A program made the translations under genes and the position numbers. A DNA stretch of 64,000 bases from Caviibacter abscessus (GTDB taxonomy: Bacteria; Fusobacteriota; Fusobacteriia; Fusobacteriales; Leptotrichiaceae). The first letter of the stretch is position 1, and each line of letters starts with the position of its first letter. Below are positions 1-9,006 of the stretch, piece by piece. The stretch lies in contig NZ_LOQG01000038.1 of assembly GCF_001517835.1 (NCBI RefSeq), positions 1 through 64,000 on the forward strand, written 5' to 3'. The notes below the pieces were generated by a model. That model saw nothing but the letters and a program-made list of their open reading frames with translations, was not told where the DNA came from and did not search any database.

Positions 1-41
1 AAAAATAAAATACATTTAATAAAATTTGAAAACACTGCTAT

Positions 42-60
42 AAGGGGCTTTATGCCCCTT
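42..60 (+). promoter_or_regulatory. Hairpin in the S10 operon leader
   Basis: A perfect 7-bp stem, AAGGGGC (42-48) and GCCCCTT (54-60), closes a 5-base loop just upstream of rpsJ. No T-run follows, so it is not an ordinary intrinsic terminator in the direction of rpsJ. S10 leaders are a known site of L4 autoregulation in gamma-proteobacteria; whether this hairpin does anything similar is inference. It is GC-rich for this genome. Confidence 0.5.
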
Positions 61-86
61 GTAGAAATAAAATAGGAGGAAAAATT

Positions 87-395
87 TTGGAAAATAAATT
101 AAGTATACATCTTCAATCTTATGACCACAAATTGTTAGATCAATCTGCTAAAAAAATAGCTGAAGTTATTAAAAAAGCTGGTTCTGAAATTGTAGGACCT
201 ATGCCTTTACCAACAAAAATAAAAAAATACACAGTATTAAGATCAGTTCACGTTAATAAAGATTCGAGAGAACAATTTGAAATGAGAATACATAGAAGAT
301 TTATTGAAATTAACAATTCAAGCCAACAAGTTATGACAGCTTTAAGTTCACTTAGCTTACCATCAGGAGTTGGAATTGAAATAAAACAAAATTAA
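87..395 (+). CDS. rpsJ: 30S ribosomal protein S10
   Basis: Small-subunit protein of the 30S head that also acts as NusE in transcription antitermination. The 102-residue product has the normal length and the S10 landmarks: IHLQSYDHKLLDQSAKKIAE near the start, GPMPLPTK in the middle and a late SLSLPSGVGIEIK. It begins at TTG 87, chosen because AGGAGG at 74-79 sits 7 bases upstream and no ATG fits. It is the first gene of the S10 block, and rplC follows after a 66-base gap holding a short hairpin. Confidence 0.98.
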   Translation: MENKLSIHLQSYDHKLLDQSAKKIAEVIKKAGSEIVGPMPLPTKIKKYTVLRSVHVNKDSREQFEMRIHRRFIEINNSSQQVMTALSSLSLPSGVGIEIKQN

Positions 396-421
396 TTGTG
401 TTTAAGGACACTTTGATACAA

Positions 422-437
422 GTTGGGTATTCCCAAC
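422..437 (+). promoter_or_regulatory. Short hairpin between rpsJ and rplC
   Basis: GTTGGG (422-427) pairs perfectly with CCCAAC (432-437) around the loop TATT. No T-run follows, and AAGGAGG of rplC starts 13 bases later. It may be an mRNA processing or stability element or a protein-binding site; only the fold is seen. Confidence 0.4.
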
Positions 438-461
438 CAATATATTAAGGAGGAAATATAA

Positions 462-1088
462 ATGATATTAGGTAAAAAAATTGGTATGACACAAATCTTT
501 GAAAACGAAAAATTAATACCTGTTACAGTAATAGAAGCAGGTCCAAGTTTCGTAGTTCAAGTTAAAACAATGGAAAAAGAAGGATATAATGCTATAACAT
601 TAGCATTTGATGAAAAAAAAGAAAAAAATACAACTAAACCTGAAATGGGTGTTTTCAAAAAGGCAGGAATTACTCCTAAAAAGTTTGTAAAAGAATTTAG
701 AGTAGATTCAACTGAAAACTATTCACTAGGTCAAGAATTTACTGTTGCTTCATTAGAAACAATAGAATTTGTTGATATTCAAGGTGTGTCAAAAGGTAAA
801 GGTACTGCGGGTGTTATGAAAAGACATAACTTCGGTGGAAACAGAGCTACACACGGGGTTTCAAGAAACCACAGACTTGGAGGATCAAATGCAGGGGGAG
901 CAGCATCAAACAGTAACGTTCCTAAAGGTAAAAGAATGGCAGGAAGATTAGGAAATGAAAATGTAACTATTCAAAATCTTCAAGTTATTAAATATGATGA
1001 AGCTAATAGCTTACTATTAGTTAAAGGTGCAGTACCAGGTCCAAAAAATGGATACTTAGTGATAAAGAAATCAGTAAAAAAATACTAA
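462..1088 (+). CDS. rplC: 50S ribosomal protein L3
   Basis: Early-assembly 23S rRNA-binding protein whose long loop reaches the peptidyl transferase centre. The 208-residue product opens with ILGKKIGMTQIF, the usual L3 start, and carries the basic loop segment KGKGTAGVMKRHNFGG and the later SNAGGAASNSNVPKGKRMAGR near residues 140-165. AAGGAGG at 448-454 precedes the ATG. It is the second gene of the S10 block, 18 bases before rplD. Confidence 0.98.
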   Translation: MILGKKIGMTQIFENEKLIPVTVIEAGPSFVVQVKTMEKEGYNAITLAFDEKKEKNTTKPEMGVFKKAGITPKKFVKEFRVDSTENYSLGQEFTVASLETIEFVDIQGVSKGKGTAGVMKRHNFGGNRATHGVSRNHRLGGSNAGGAASNSNVPKGKRMAGRLGNENVTIQNLQVIKYDEANSLLLVKGAVPGPKNGYLVIKKSVKKY

Positions 1089-1106
1089 AATTGGAAGGAG
1101 TAAACA

Positions 1107-1751
1107 ATGTCAGTTATTAATTTAAATGTATATAAATTAGACGGTTCAAGTGCAGGAACTGTTGAAATTAATGAAAATATATTTGGTATTGAACCAAATA
1201 CACATTTAATGCACGAAGTATTAACAGCAGAACTTGCAGCATTAAGACAAGGAACAGCTTCAACAAAAACAAGAGCTGAAGTTTCTGGTGGAGGAAGAAA
1301 ACCTTTTAGACAAAAAGGAACAGGTAGAGCAAGACAAGGTTCTACAAGAGCAGCAAACATGGTAGGTGGAGGAGTAGTTAATGGTCCTAAACCAAGATCA
1401 TATGAAAAGAAAGTAAATAAAAAAGCAAGAAAATTAGCTTTAAGATCAGCTTTAGCTACTAGAATACAAGCAGGACAAGTTATTGTATTAGATGATTATA
1501 CTTTAGAAAGACCAAAAACAAAAACACTTGTTGAATTTGGTAAAAAAGTTGGTTTAAATCAAGAAAAGCAATTATATATAGTAAATGATTTCACTACTGA
1601 TATGGATTACAATTTATATTTATCAGTTAGAAACATTGAAAAGACTTTCGTATTAATGCCTAATGAAATTAGTGTTTACTGGCTATTAAAGAGCGAAAAA
1701 ATAGTAATCACTAAACAAGCTCTTTCAAATATAGAGGAGGTGCTAGGATAA
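1107..1751 (+). CDS. rplD: 50S ribosomal protein L4
   Basis: Binds 23S rRNA and lines the exit tunnel; in Escherichia coli it also represses its own operon. The 214-residue product shows the L4 loop signature [19 protein letters not shown] near residues 60-80 and [13 protein letters not shown] following it. GGAAGGAG lies 7-8 bases before the ATG. The gene ends with GGAGGTGC overlapping the ribosome site of rplW, and rplW begins one base after its stop, so translation is probably coupled. Confidence 0.98.
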   Translation: MSVINLNVYKLDGSSAGTVEINENIFGIEPNTHLMHEVLTAELAALRQGTASTKTRAEVSGGGRKPFRQKGTGRARQGSTRAANMVGGGVVNGPKPRSYEKKVNKKARKLALRSALATRIQAGQVIVLDDYTLERPKTKTLVEFGKKVGLNQEKQLYIVNDFTTDMDYNLYLSVRNIEKTFVLMPNEISVYWLLKSEKIVITKQALSNIEEVLG

Positions 1752-1752
1752 T

Positions 1753-2037
1753 ATGACTATTTATGATATTATTAAAAAACCTGTACTTAATACAGAAAAA
1801 GCAAGAGACTTATTAAACAGCAACGAATATGTTTTCATAGTTGATAAAAAAGCAAATAAATTAGAAATAAAAAATGCAGTAGAAAAATTATTTTCTGTTA
1901 AAGTATTATCAGTTAATACATTAAATGTAAAACCAAAAACTGCAAGATCAAGAGCAACTGTATATACAATTTCAGGATACAAAAAAGCTATAGTTAAATT
2001 AGCTGAAGGTGAAAAAATAGCTGCTTTTGAAATATAA
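1753..2037 (+). CDS. rplW: 50S ribosomal protein L23
   Basis: Sits at the tunnel exit and forms the docking site for signal recognition particle and trigger factor. The 94-residue product has the L23 opening IIKKPVLNTEKA and the central VDKKANKLEIKNAVEKLF, with VKVLSVNT and a TISGYKKAIVKL ending. The ribosome site lies inside the end of rplD. It is followed by an unusually long 146-base gap before rplB. Confidence 0.97.
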   Translation: MTIYDIIKKPVLNTEKARDLLNSNEYVFIVDKKANKLEIKNAVEKLFSVKVLSVNTLNVKPKTARSRATVYTISGYKKAIVKLAEGEKIAAFEI

Positions 2038-2183
2038 GAAAAAAGTAGAAAAAAAATATAATTTATGATATAATATTTTTTGTATAAAATGACTAGGCAC
2101 ATTATTTTTGTCTAGCATTGTTGAATAACACACGAGAATGTGTTGTATATTATAGGTTTAAATAATTGGAAGGAGAAAGTAAT
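2038..2183 (+). promoter_or_regulatory. rplB leader with candidate internal promoter and hairpin
   Basis: This is the longest gap inside the ribosomal operon. It contains TGATATAAT at 2066-2074, an extended -10 promoter sequence (TGnTATAAT), though the -35 region is poor. Further on, AACACA (2127-2132) pairs with TGTGTT (2139-2144) around a 6-base loop. GGAAGGAG at 2168-2175 serves rplB. A secondary promoter or an autoregulatory leader is plausible; neither can be proved from sequence alone. Confidence 0.4.
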
Positions 2184-3011
2184 ATGCCTATTAGAAAAAT
2201 GAAGCCAGTTACTAGTGGGACTCGGCATATGTCTATACTAGTTAACGTAGAACTAGATAAAGTTAGACCTGAAAAAAGTTTAGTTGAACCGTTAAATTCT
2301 GCTTATGGAATTGATAACTACGGTCACAGAACAGGAAGAAACAGACAAAAAGGACACAAGAGATTATACAGAATAATTGACTGGAAAAGAAACAAGATTG
2401 GAATACCTGCAAAGGTTGCAACAATAGAATATGATCCAAACAGAACAGCCAATATTGCTTTATTACACTATGTAGATGGTGAAAAAAGATATATATTAGC
2501 TCCAAACGGACTTAAAAAAGGTGATATAGTTTTAGCTGGTAGTGAAGCTGAAATAAAACCAGGAAATGCTCTTAAATTAAAAGATTTACCAGTTGGTACA
2601 CAAATTCATAATCTTGAATTAATACCTGGTAGAGGTGGACAATTAGCAAGATCAGCAGGAACTGCTGCAAGATTAGTAGCTAAAGAAGGAACTTACTGTC
2701 ACGTTGAATTACCTTCAGGAGAATTAAGATTAATTCACAAAGAATGTATGGCAACAGTTGGAACAGTTGGAAACTCTGAACATTCATTAGTATCATTAGG
2801 AAAAGCTGGAAGAAACAGACACTTAGGTGTTAAACCTCATGTAAGAGGATCAGTAATGAACCCTGTGGATCACCCACACGGAGGGGGAGAAGGAAGATCT
2901 CCAATTGGTAGAAAATCACCAGTTACACCTTGGGGTAAACCAGCACTTGGTAAGAAAACTAGAGGTAAGAAAACTAGTGATAGGTTCATAGTAAGAGGAA
3001 GAAAAAAATAA
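2184..3011 (+). CDS. rplB: 50S ribosomal protein L2
   Basis: Primary 23S rRNA-binding protein needed for subunit joining and peptidyl transfer. The 275-residue product begins [16 protein letters not shown] and has the L2 signature around residues 215-245, including [15 protein letters not shown] and the [16 protein letters not shown] tail. The frame stays open upstream to a TTG at 2166, but GGAAGGAG at 2168-2175 is the ribosome site, so ATG 2184 is the start. A gap of 23 bases leads to rpsS. Confidence 0.98.
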   Translation: MPIRKMKPVTSGTRHMSILVNVELDKVRPEKSLVEPLNSAYGIDNYGHRTGRNRQKGHKRLYRIIDWKRNKIGIPAKVATIEYDPNRTANIALLHYVDGEKRYILAPNGLKKGDIVLAGSEAEIKPGNALKLKDLPVGTQIHNLELIPGRGGQLARSAGTAARLVAKEGTYCHVELPSGELRLIHKECMATVGTVGNSEHSLVSLGKAGRNRHLGVKPHVRGSVMNPVDHPHGGGEGRSPIGRKSPVTPWGKPALGKKTRGKKTSDRFIVRGRKK

Positions 3012-3034
3012 GACGTTTAATTTAAGGAGGAAAA

Positions 3035-3307
3035 ATGGCTCGTTCATTAAAAAAAGGACCTTTTGTTGATGCTTACTTATTAGAAAAAGTTGAAGCAATG
3101 GGAGAAAAAAAGCAAGTTATTAAAACATGGTCAAGAAGATCAACAATATATCCTCAATTTATAGGACACACATTTGCAGTATATAACGGTAAAAAACATA
3201 TACCTGTATATGTTACAGATGAAATGATAGGACATAAATTAGGTGAATTTGCACCGACTAGAACATTCTACGGTCATGGAAAAGATAAAAAAGATAAGAA
3301 AAAATAG
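3035..3307 (+). CDS. rpsS: 30S ribosomal protein S19
   Basis: Head protein of the small subunit, partner of S13 near the A-site tRNA. The 90-residue product carries the standard landmarks [34 protein letters not shown] and [22 protein letters not shown] lies just before the ATG. The stop is followed at once by a long perfect hairpin (3310-3340) before rplV. Confidence 0.98.
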   Translation: MARSLKKGPFVDAYLLEKVEAMGEKKQVIKTWSRRSTIYPQFIGHTFAVYNGKKHIPVYVTDEMIGHKLGEFAPTRTFYGHGKDKKDKKK

Positions 3308-3309
3308 GA

Positions 3310-3340
3310 ATAAGAACTAGAAGTACATTCTAGTTCTTAT
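3310..3340 (+). promoter_or_regulatory. Perfect 13-bp hairpin between rpsS and rplV
   Basis: ATAAGAACTAGAA (3310-3322) is the exact reverse complement of 3328-3340, with a 5-base loop GTACA. The tail is ATAAAACCG, not a T-run, so intrinsic termination is unlikely. The element starts 2 bases after the rpsS stop and ends 11 bases before the ribosome site of rplV. An RNase III-type processing site, a stability element or a ribosomal protein binding site are all possible. Confidence 0.6.
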
Positions 3341-3361
3341 ATAAAACCGAAAGGAGAAAAA

Positions 3362-3706
3362 ATGGCAGCAAAAGCAAAACTAAGTTACCAAAGATTAAGC
3401 CCACAAAAGGCAAGATTAGTTGCGGACATAGTAAGAGGAAAAGACGTTTTATATGCGTTAAACATTCTTAGATTTACTAATAAAAAAGCAGCACCATTAA
3501 TATTAAAAACTGTAAAATCTGCTATTGCAAATGCAGAACACAATTTTGGAATGAATCCAGATAAATTATATATATCAAAAATACTAATAGACAAAGGACC
3601 AGTTCTTAAGAGAATGAACCCAAGAGCTATGGGTAGAGCGGATATTATTAGAAAACCATTAGCACACATCACTGTTGAAGTTGATGAAAGAGCTGAGGAA
3701 AAATAA
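3362..3706 (+). CDS. rplV: 50S ribosomal protein L22
   Basis: Spans all six domains of 23S rRNA and sends a hairpin into the exit tunnel. The 114-residue product shows LSPQKARLVADIVRGK near residues 12-27, SAIANAEHNFGM in the middle and RMNPRAMGRADIIRKPLAHITV, the tunnel hairpin, near residues 84-106. AAAGGAG precedes the ATG. rpsC follows after 22 bases. Confidence 0.98.
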   Translation: MAAKAKLSYQRLSPQKARLVADIVRGKDVLYALNILRFTNKKAAPLILKTVKSAIANAEHNFGMNPDKLYISKILIDKGPVLKRMNPRAMGRADIIRKPLAHITVEVDERAEEK

Positions 3707-3728
3707 TTAAAGTATAGGAGGTAAATCT

Positions 3729-4385
3729 GTGGGACAAAAAGTGGATCCTAGAGGACTAAGAATTGGAATTATTAAAACTTGGAATTCAAATTGGTTTGCT
3801 CAAGGGAAAGAATACTTAAATAACTTACATGAAGATTTAAAAATAAAAGAATACATAAAGAAAAATTATTATAACGCAGGGGTTTCTAATATATTCATTG
3901 AAAGAAACTCAGCAACTGAAATAACTGTTATAGTTGAAATTGCAAAAGCCGGAGTTTTAATTGGTAGAAAAGGTGAAGAAATTGAAGCCTTAAAATCAAA
4001 ACTTGAAAAATTAACTGGTAAAAAAGTTCGTGCTAAAGCTTTAGAAGTTAAAGTTCCTAATAAAAATGCACAACTTGTTGCTGAAAATATCGCAACTTCA
4101 ATTGAAAAACGTGTGGCTTATAAAAGAGCAGTACAACAAGCTATACAAAGAGCTGAGAAATCAGGAGTAAAAGGAATAAAAGTTATGGTTTCAGGAAGAT
4201 TAAATGGAGCTGAAATCGCAAGAAGTGAATGGTCATTATCTGGAAGAGTACCATTACACACATTAAGAGCAGACATTGATTATGCAACTGCAACAGCAAA
4301 TACAACTTACGGTTCACTTGGAATCAAAGTATGGATATTCAATGGAGAAGTTCTTCCAACTAAAAAGGAAGGAGAAGACAAATAA
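3729..4385 (+). CDS. rpsC: 30S ribosomal protein S3
   Basis: Small-subunit head protein at the mRNA entry channel with helicase activity. The 218-residue product starts [13 protein letters not shown], has a KH domain with the GxxG loop in [14 protein letters not shown] near residues 75-90, and the C-terminal part with [14 protein letters not shown]. It starts with GTG 3729 behind TAGGAGG at 3715-3721. The stop overlaps the rplP ATG, so the two are translationally coupled. Confidence 0.98.
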   Translation: MGQKVDPRGLRIGIIKTWNSNWFAQGKEYLNNLHEDLKIKEYIKKNYYNAGVSNIFIERNSATEITVIVEIAKAGVLIGRKGEEIEALKSKLEKLTGKKVRAKALEVKVPNKNAQLVAENIATSIEKRVAYKRAVQQAIQRAEKSGVKGIKVMVSGRLNGAEIARSEWSLSGRVPLHTLRADIDYATATANTTYGSLGIKVWIFNGEVLPTKKEGEDK

Positions 4386-4807
4386 TGTTAATACCTAAGA
4401 GAACAAAATATAGAAAACAATTTAGAGGAAAAATTGGTGGAATCGCAACAAAAGGTAACACAGTAGCTTTTGGAGATTTCGGACTTGCAGCTAAAGAGTT
4501 TGGATGGATAACATCAAGACAAATAGAAGCTTGTCGTATTACTATAAATAGAACTTTTAAAAGAGAAGGTAAAATTTGGATAAGAATATTCCCTGATAAA
4601 CCTTACACAAAAAGACCTGAAGGAACAAGAATGGGTAAAGGTAAAGGTAACACTGAAGGTTGGGTTGCAGTAGTTAAAACTGGTAAAATCCTATTTGAAG
4701 TTGGTGAAGTGAACGAAGAAAAAGCAAAAGAAGCACTAAGAAAAGCAGGACATAAATTACCTATAAAAGTTAAGTTCGTAAGAAAAGAAGTAGGTGGTGA
4801 AAACTAA
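4385..4807 (+). CDS. rplP: 50S ribosomal protein L16
   Basis: Binds next to the A-site and central protuberance and helps position aminoacyl-tRNA. The 140-residue product has [12 protein letters not shown] at the start, [20 protein letters not shown] near residues 76-95 and a KLPIKVKFV ending. It overlaps rpsC upstream and rpmC downstream by one base each (TAATG junctions). Confidence 0.98.
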   Translation: MLIPKRTKYRKQFRGKIGGIATKGNTVAFGDFGLAAKEFGWITSRQIEACRITINRTFKREGKIWIRIFPDKPYTKRPEGTRMGKGKGNTEGWVAVVKTGKILFEVGEVNEEKAKEALRKAGHKLPIKVKFVRKEVGGEN

Positions 4808-4992
4808 TGACAGCTAAAGAAATAAGAGAATTATCAGTTGATAAATTAGAAGCTCAAGTTAAAGAAATGAAACAAGAATTATTCAACTTAAAATTACAAA
4901 AAACATTAGGACAATTACAAGATACAGCAAAAATTAGAACTATAAAAAGAGATATTGCTAGAATAAAGACAATATTAACTGAGAAAAAATAG
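4807..4992 (+). CDS. rpmC: 50S ribosomal protein L29
   Basis: Small two-helix protein at the tunnel exit next to L23. The 61-residue product fits the family: [20 protein letters not shown] followed by [12 protein letters not shown] and [12 protein letters not shown]. It starts in the TAATG overlap with rplP. Its stop is followed at once by AGGAGG serving rpsQ. Confidence 0.97.
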   Translation: MTAKEIRELSVDKLEAQVKEMKQELFNLKLQKTLGQLQDTAKIRTIKRDIARIKTILTEKK

Positions 4993-5003
4993 GAGGTTTC
5001 GTT

Positions 5004-5258
5004 GTGGAAAGAAACGAAAGAAAAGTCAGAGAAGGTGTAGTTGTTTCTGATAAAATGGACAAAACGGTAGTTGTAGTAGAAGAAACAATGAAACTGCATA
5101 AATTATATAAAAAGAGAGTTAAATTTTCTAAAAAATATAAAGCTCACGATGAAAAAAATGAATGTAAAATCGGAGATAAAGTAAGAATTATGGAAACTAG
5201 ACCTTTAAGTAAAGAAAAAAACTGGAGAGTAGTAGAAATAATTGAAAAAGCAAAATAG
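5004..5258 (+). CDS. rpsQ: 30S ribosomal protein S17
   Basis: Primary 16S rRNA-binding protein with an OB fold. The 84-residue product has [19 protein letters not shown], then [27 protein letters not shown], the classical S17 pattern. It begins at GTG 5004 with AGGAGG at 4991-4996. rplN follows after 27 bases. Confidence 0.97.
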   Translation: MERNERKVREGVVVSDKMDKTVVVVEETMKLHKLYKKRVKFSKKYKAHDEKNECKIGDKVRIMETRPLSKEKNWRVVEIIEKAK

Positions 5259-5285
5259 TAGTATAATGAGAGGGGAGGAACTGTA

Positions 5286-5654
5286 GTGGTTCAACAACAA
5301 ACAATACTAAACGTTGCAGATAATACTGGTGCTAAGAAAATAATGGTTATAAGAGTACTTGGAGGATCAAGAAGAAGATTCGGAAGACTTGGAGATATAG
5401 TTGTTGCATCAGTTAAAGAAGCTATACCTAACGGTAATGTTAAAAAAGGTGATGTAGTTAAAGCCGTTATAGTAAGAACAAGAAAAGAAACAAGAAGACA
5501 AGACGGTTCATATATAAAATTTGATGATAATGCAGGAGTAATTTTAAATGCTGCATTAGAAATAAAAGGAACAAGAATATTTGGTCCTGTAGCAAGAGAA
5601 TTAAGAGCTAAGAACTTTATGAAGATAGTATCATTAGCTCCAGAAGTACTTTAG
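5286..5654 (+). CDS. rplN: 50S ribosomal protein L14
   Basis: Interface protein that forms intersubunit bridge B8 and is the docking site of RsfS. The 122-residue product has the invariant [19 protein letters not shown] near residues 10-28 and the C-terminal [18 protein letters not shown]. Start GTG 5286 follows GGGGAGGA. The length matches the family exactly. Confidence 0.98.
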   Translation: MVQQQTILNVADNTGAKKIMVIRVLGGSRRRFGRLGDIVVASVKEAIPNGNVKKGDVVKAVIVRTRKETRRQDGSYIKFDDNAGVILNAALEIKGTRIFGPVARELRAKNFMKIVSLAPEVL

Positions 5655-5670
5655 GAAGGAGGCTTATAAA

Positions 5671-6054
5671 GTGATTAAGTCAAAAATAAAGTCAGTACCA
5701 AACAAATTACACGTTAAAACTGGAGATACAGTTGTAGTAATATCAGGTAAATCAAACAAAGAACTAAGAAGTGAAAAATCAGGACAAACTGGAGACAAAG
5801 GAAAAATCGGTAAAGTATTAAAGGTTTTCCCTAAAACTGGAAAAATAATAGTTGAAGGTGTTAATATCAAGAAAAAACATATTAAGCCTAATCAAATGAA
5901 CACACAAGGTGAGATTGTTGAAAGAGAAATGCCTATTTTCTCATCTAAAGTTATGCTTTGGGACGCAGATGCTAAAAAAGCAACAAGAATAAGACATGAA
6001 ATAAAAGATGGAAAAAAAGTAAGAGTATCAGTTGTATCTGGTAAAGAAATATAG
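5671..6054 (+). CDS. rplX: 50S ribosomal protein L24 with an enlarged KOW loop
   Basis: Assembly initiator bound at the 5' end of 23S rRNA near the tunnel exit. The 127-residue product has KTGDTVVVISGK, GKIGKVLKVFPKTGKIIVEGVN and KKHIKPNQ, typical of L24. The usual L24 KOW motif runs ISGKDKGKxGKV, but here about 14 extra residues (NKELRSEKSGQTGD) lie between ISGKS and KGKIGKV, making the protein longer than the common 100-110 residues. The start is GTG 5671 behind GAAGGAGG. The insertion is in frame and not a repeat. Confidence 0.95.
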   Translation: MIKSKIKSVPNKLHVKTGDTVVVISGKSNKELRSEKSGQTGDKGKIGKVLKVFPKTGKIIVEGVNIKKKHIKPNQMNTQGEIVEREMPIFSSKVMLWDADAKKATRIRHEIKDGKKVRVSVVSGKEI

Positions 6055-6069
6055 GAGAGGAGGATACTA

Positions 6070-6624
6070 ATGGCAGATAAATACATTCCAAGATTACAAA
6101 AAAAATATAAAGAAGAAATAATAGCAAATCTTATGAAAGAACTTAATATAAGTAACATTATGCAAGTTCCTAAGATTGAAAAAATAGTAGTAAACATGGG
6201 AGTTGGAGAAGCTGTAAACAATAGTAAGTTAATTGAAACTGCTATGAGAGAAATGGCACAAATTACAGGACAACAACCTGTTCCAAGAGAAGCTAGAAAA
6301 TCTGAAGCTGGATTTAAATTAAGAGAAGGTCAAAAAATAGGGGTTAGTGTTACATTAAGAAAAGAAAGAATGTATGAATTTTTAGACAGATTAATCAATA
6401 TAGCATTACCAAGAGTTAGAGACTTTGAAGGAGTTTCTGCAAAAGCATTTGATGGTAGAGGAAATTATACATTAGGAATAAAAGAACAAATAGTATTCCC
6501 TGAAATTGAAATTGATAAAGTTGATAAAGTTTTAGGTTTAGGAGTAACTATTGTAACATCAGCACAAACTGATGAAGAAGGAAGAGCATTATTAAGAGCA
6601 TTTGGAATGCCTTTTGTAAAATAA
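6070..6624 (+). CDS. rplE: 50S ribosomal protein L5
   Basis: Binds 5S rRNA in the central protuberance and contacts P-site tRNA. The 184-residue product has the L5 features [36 protein letters not shown] and [35 protein letters not shown] precedes the ATG. It is followed by AGGAGGTG for rpsN. Confidence 0.98.
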   Translation: MADKYIPRLQKKYKEEIIANLMKELNISNIMQVPKIEKIVVNMGVGEAVNNSKLIETAMREMAQITGQQPVPREARKSEAGFKLREGQKIGVSVTLRKERMYEFLDRLINIALPRVRDFEGVSAKAFDGRGNYTLGIKEQIVFPEIEIDKVDKVLGLGVTIVTSAQTDEEGRALLRAFGMPFVK

Positions 6625-6642
6625 TAGGAGGTGCAAAATTAA

Positions 6643-6930
6643 ATGGCTAAGGTAGCTATGGTTCAAAGAAATTTGAAAAGAGAAAGAATTATAAATAAAT
6701 ATGCTGCTAAAAGAGCAGAATTAAAAGCAGCAGCTAAAAAAGGCGACAAAGAAGCAATCTTAGAATTACAAAAATTGCCTAGAAACGCATCGCCAACTAG
6801 ACATAGAAATAGATGCCAAGTTAATGGTAGACCAAGAGGGTATATGAGAGAATTTGGAATATCAAGAGTTATGTTCAGACAATTAGCTGGTGAAGGAGCA
6901 ATACCTGGAGTTACTAAATCAAGTTGGTAA
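6643..6930 (+). CDS. rpsN: 30S ribosomal protein S14 (zinc-independent long form)
   Basis: Head protein of the small subunit. The 95-residue product is the long form lacking the CxxC zinc ribbon; it carries [20 protein letters not shown] and [18 protein letters not shown] near residues 45-80. Being embedded in the main operon, it is the housekeeping copy and not a zinc-starvation duplicate. AGGAGGTG precedes the ATG with spacing of about 8 bases. Confidence 0.97.
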   Translation: MAKVAMVQRNLKRERIINKYAAKRAELKAAAKKGDKEAILELQKLPRNASPTRHRNRCQVNGRPRGYMREFGISRVMFRQLAGEGAIPGVTKSSW

Positions 6931-6949
6931 TATTTGAGAGGAGGACAAA

Positions 6950-7345
6950 ATGAATTTAACAGATCCTATTGCAGATATGCTTACAAGAATAAGAAATGCA
7001 AATGCAGCTAAACACAGTACAGTTGCAATACCATTTTCTAATATAAAAGAAAGCATAGCAAACATATTAAAAAATGAAGGATATATAGTAGATTACGAAA
7101 TCAAAGAAGAAGGGGCTAAAAAAGATATAGTTGTTTCTATTAAATATGTTGATGGCGAAGCAGTTATCAAAGGTTTAAAGAGAATATCAAAGCCTGGAAG
7201 AAGAGTATATAGTTCAGTAGAAAACTTACCAAAAGTATTAGGTGGATTAGGAATAGCAATAGTTTCAACACCTAAGGGAGTTTTAACTGATAAAGAATGC
7301 AGAAAGCACAGTGTTGGTGGAGAAGTTATTTGCTACGCATGGTAG
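6950..7345 (+). CDS. rpsH: 30S ribosomal protein S8
   Basis: Central 16S rRNA binder and, in enteric bacteria, repressor of the spc operon. The 131-residue product begins [17 protein letters not shown] and ends [20 protein letters not shown], both diagnostic. GAGAGGAGG lies before the ATG. The 32-base gap to rplF holds only a ribosome site. Confidence 0.98.
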   Translation: MNLTDPIADMLTRIRNANAAKHSTVAIPFSNIKESIANILKNEGYIVDYEIKEEGAKKDIVVSIKYVDGEAVIKGLKRISKPGRRVYSSVENLPKVLGGLGIAIVSTPKGVLTDKECRKHSVGGEVICYAW

Positions 7346-7377
7346 TACACTGTGGAAATTAATGCTTAGGAGGAAAA

Positions 7378-7911
7378 ATGTCAAGAGTTGGTAAAAAAGT
7401 TATAACAATACCAGCAGGTGTTGAAATAACAAAAAATGAAAATATTTACACAGTTAAAGGACCTAAAGGAACTTTAATCAGAGAATTTTCTGATTTAATT
7501 AAAATAAACATTGAAGGTAATGAAATTACTTGTGAAAGACCAAATGATTTACCATTCACAAGATCATTACACGGAACAACAAGAGCAAACTTAAACAATA
7601 TGATAGTTGGAGTAAGTGAAGGATTTTCTAAAAAATTAGAATTAGTTGGGGTTGGATACAGAGTACAAGCTAACGGTAAAGGACTTACATTAGCTTTAGG
7701 ATATTCACATCCAGTTGAAATTGAAGCTGTTGAAGGAATTAATTTTGTTGTTGAAGGAAATACTAAAATAACAGTAAGTGGAATAGACAGACAATTAGTT
7801 GGACAAATTGCAGCAAATATAAGAGCAAAAAGACCTCCTGAACCTTATAAAGGAAAAGGTGTTAAGTATGCTGATGAAACAATTATAAGAAAAGAAGGTA
7901 AGAAAGGATAG
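7378..7911 (+). CDS. rplF: 50S ribosomal protein L6
   Basis: Two-domain protein near the sarcin-ricin loop. The 177-residue product begins [17 protein letters not shown] and ends with [26 protein letters not shown], the L6 signature. The central [19 protein letters not shown] marks the domain boundary. AGGAGGAAAA precedes the ATG. rplR follows after 13 bases. Confidence 0.98.
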   Translation: MSRVGKKVITIPAGVEITKNENIYTVKGPKGTLIREFSDLIKINIEGNEITCERPNDLPFTRSLHGTTRANLNNMIVGVSEGFSKKLELVGVGYRVQANGKGLTLALGYSHPVEIEAVEGINFVVEGNTKITVSGIDRQLVGQIAANIRAKRPPEPYKGKGVKYADETIIRKEGKKG

Positions 7912-7924
7912 GAGGTAGTTTAAT

Positions 7925-8287
7925 ATGTATAAAAGAATAGACAGAAATAGTTTAAGAGCGAAAAAACACGCTAGAATAAGAAACAAAGTAAATGGAACTG
8001 CTGAGAGACCTAGACTTTCTGTTTACAGAAGTTTAAAAAATATTTTTGCTCAAATAATAGATGATGTTAATGGAGTTACTTTGGTATCTGCATCAACAAT
8101 AGAAAAAAATGGAAAAGTAGAAGCAGGATCAAACATAGAAGCTGCTAAAGTTATTGGTGAAAGAATCGCTAAGAAAGCGTTAGAAAAAGGAATAGAAACT
8201 GTTGTATTTGATAGAAGTGGATATATTTACACAGGAAAAGTAAAAGCTTTAGCTGACGCTGCAAGAGAAGCAGGGTTAAAATTCTAA
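7925..8287 (+). CDS. rplR: 50S ribosomal protein L18
   Basis: 5S rRNA-binding protein of the central protuberance. The 120-residue product has [20 protein letters not shown] near residue 30-50 and the ending [26 protein letters not shown], typical for L18. AGGAGGT precedes the ATG. Length equals the family norm. Confidence 0.97.
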   Translation: MYKRIDRNSLRAKKHARIRNKVNGTAERPRLSVYRSLKNIFAQIIDDVNGVTLVSASTIEKNGKVEAGSNIEAAKVIGERIAKKALEKGIETVVFDRSGYIYTGKVKALADAAREAGLKF

Positions 8288-8305
8288 GGATAAGGAGGAT
8301 TTATT

Positions 8306-8803
8306 TTGGCTAAGGAAGTTAAGACTAATGAATACAAAGAAAGTCTTTTAAGAATAAGTAGAGTTTCTAAAACAGTTAAAGGAGGAAGAAGAATTTCATT
8401 CTCTGTATTAGCTGCTGTAGGAGACGGGCAAGGAAAAGTAGGAATAGGATTAGGAAAAGCAAATGGTGTACCTGATGCAATTAAAAAGGCGATAGCATCT
8501 GCTAAGAAAAGTATGATAAATGTTTCATTAAAAGGTGGAACAATTCCTCATGAACAAATAGGTAAATTTAATTCAACATCTGTATTATTAAAACCAGCAA
8601 CAGCAGGGACAGGAGTTATTGCAGGTTCTGCAACAAGAGAACTTCTTGAACTAGTTGGATTAACAGATGTACTAACAAAAATTAGGGGATCAAGAAATAA
8701 AGATAACGTAGCACGTGCAACATTAGATGGGTTATCAAAAATAAGATCAATAGAAGAAATAGCAAGACTTAGAGGAAAAACAATAGAAGAAATAATTAGA
8801 TAG
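8306..8803 (+). CDS. rpsE: 30S ribosomal protein S5
   Basis: Lies at the mRNA entry channel and is involved in decoding fidelity. The 165-residue product carries the dsRNA-binding segment SRVSKTVKGGRRISFSVLAA and the VGDGQGKVGIGLGKA motif, then VLTKIRGSRNKDNVARATLDGL. It starts at TTG 8306 behind AAGGAGG; no ATG is available. rpmD follows after 17 bases. Confidence 0.98.
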   Translation: MAKEVKTNEYKESLLRISRVSKTVKGGRRISFSVLAAVGDGQGKVGIGLGKANGVPDAIKKAIASAKKSMINVSLKGGTIPHEQIGKFNSTSVLLKPATAGTGVIAGSATRELLELVGLTDVLTKIRGSRNKDNVARATLDGLSKIRSIEEIARLRGKTIEEIIR

Positions 8804-8820
8804 GCTAGGAGGAAAAATTA

Positions 8821-9000
8821 ATGTCTAGAGTAAGAATAACACTTGTAAAAGGAATTAATGGAAGAAAGCCTAATCATATAACAACTGTAAAATCACTAGG
8901 ATTAAATAAAATTAATAGTAGTGTGGAACATAATTTAACAGACGATATAAAAGGGAAAATAAAATTAGTTTCTTATTTACTTAAAGTAGAGGAGGTTTAA
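8821..9000 (+). CDS. rpmD: 50S ribosomal protein L30
   Basis: A short gene (59 residues) read directly from the DNA between rpsE and rplO, exactly where rpmD belongs. The product opens [11 protein letters not shown], continues [21 protein letters not shown], the L30 core pattern, and ends [18 protein letters not shown] at 8807-8812 is the ribosome site, and GAGGAGG for rplO lies inside its last codons. L30 is dispensable or absent in some bacteria, so its presence is worth recording. Confidence 0.95.
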   Translation: MSRVRITLVKGINGRKPNHITTVKSLGLNKINSSVEHNLTDDIKGKIKLVSYLLKVEEV

Positions 9001-9006
9001 TATCAA

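Noticed and set aside
42-60. Hairpin before rpsJ as an intrinsic terminator
   Set aside because: No T-run follows the stem, and rpsJ starts only 27 bases later.
1085-1360. Open frame on the minus strand inside rplC/rplD
   Set aside because: It lies wholly antisense to a certain ribosomal protein gene, has no ribosome site, and its product has no recognisable domain.
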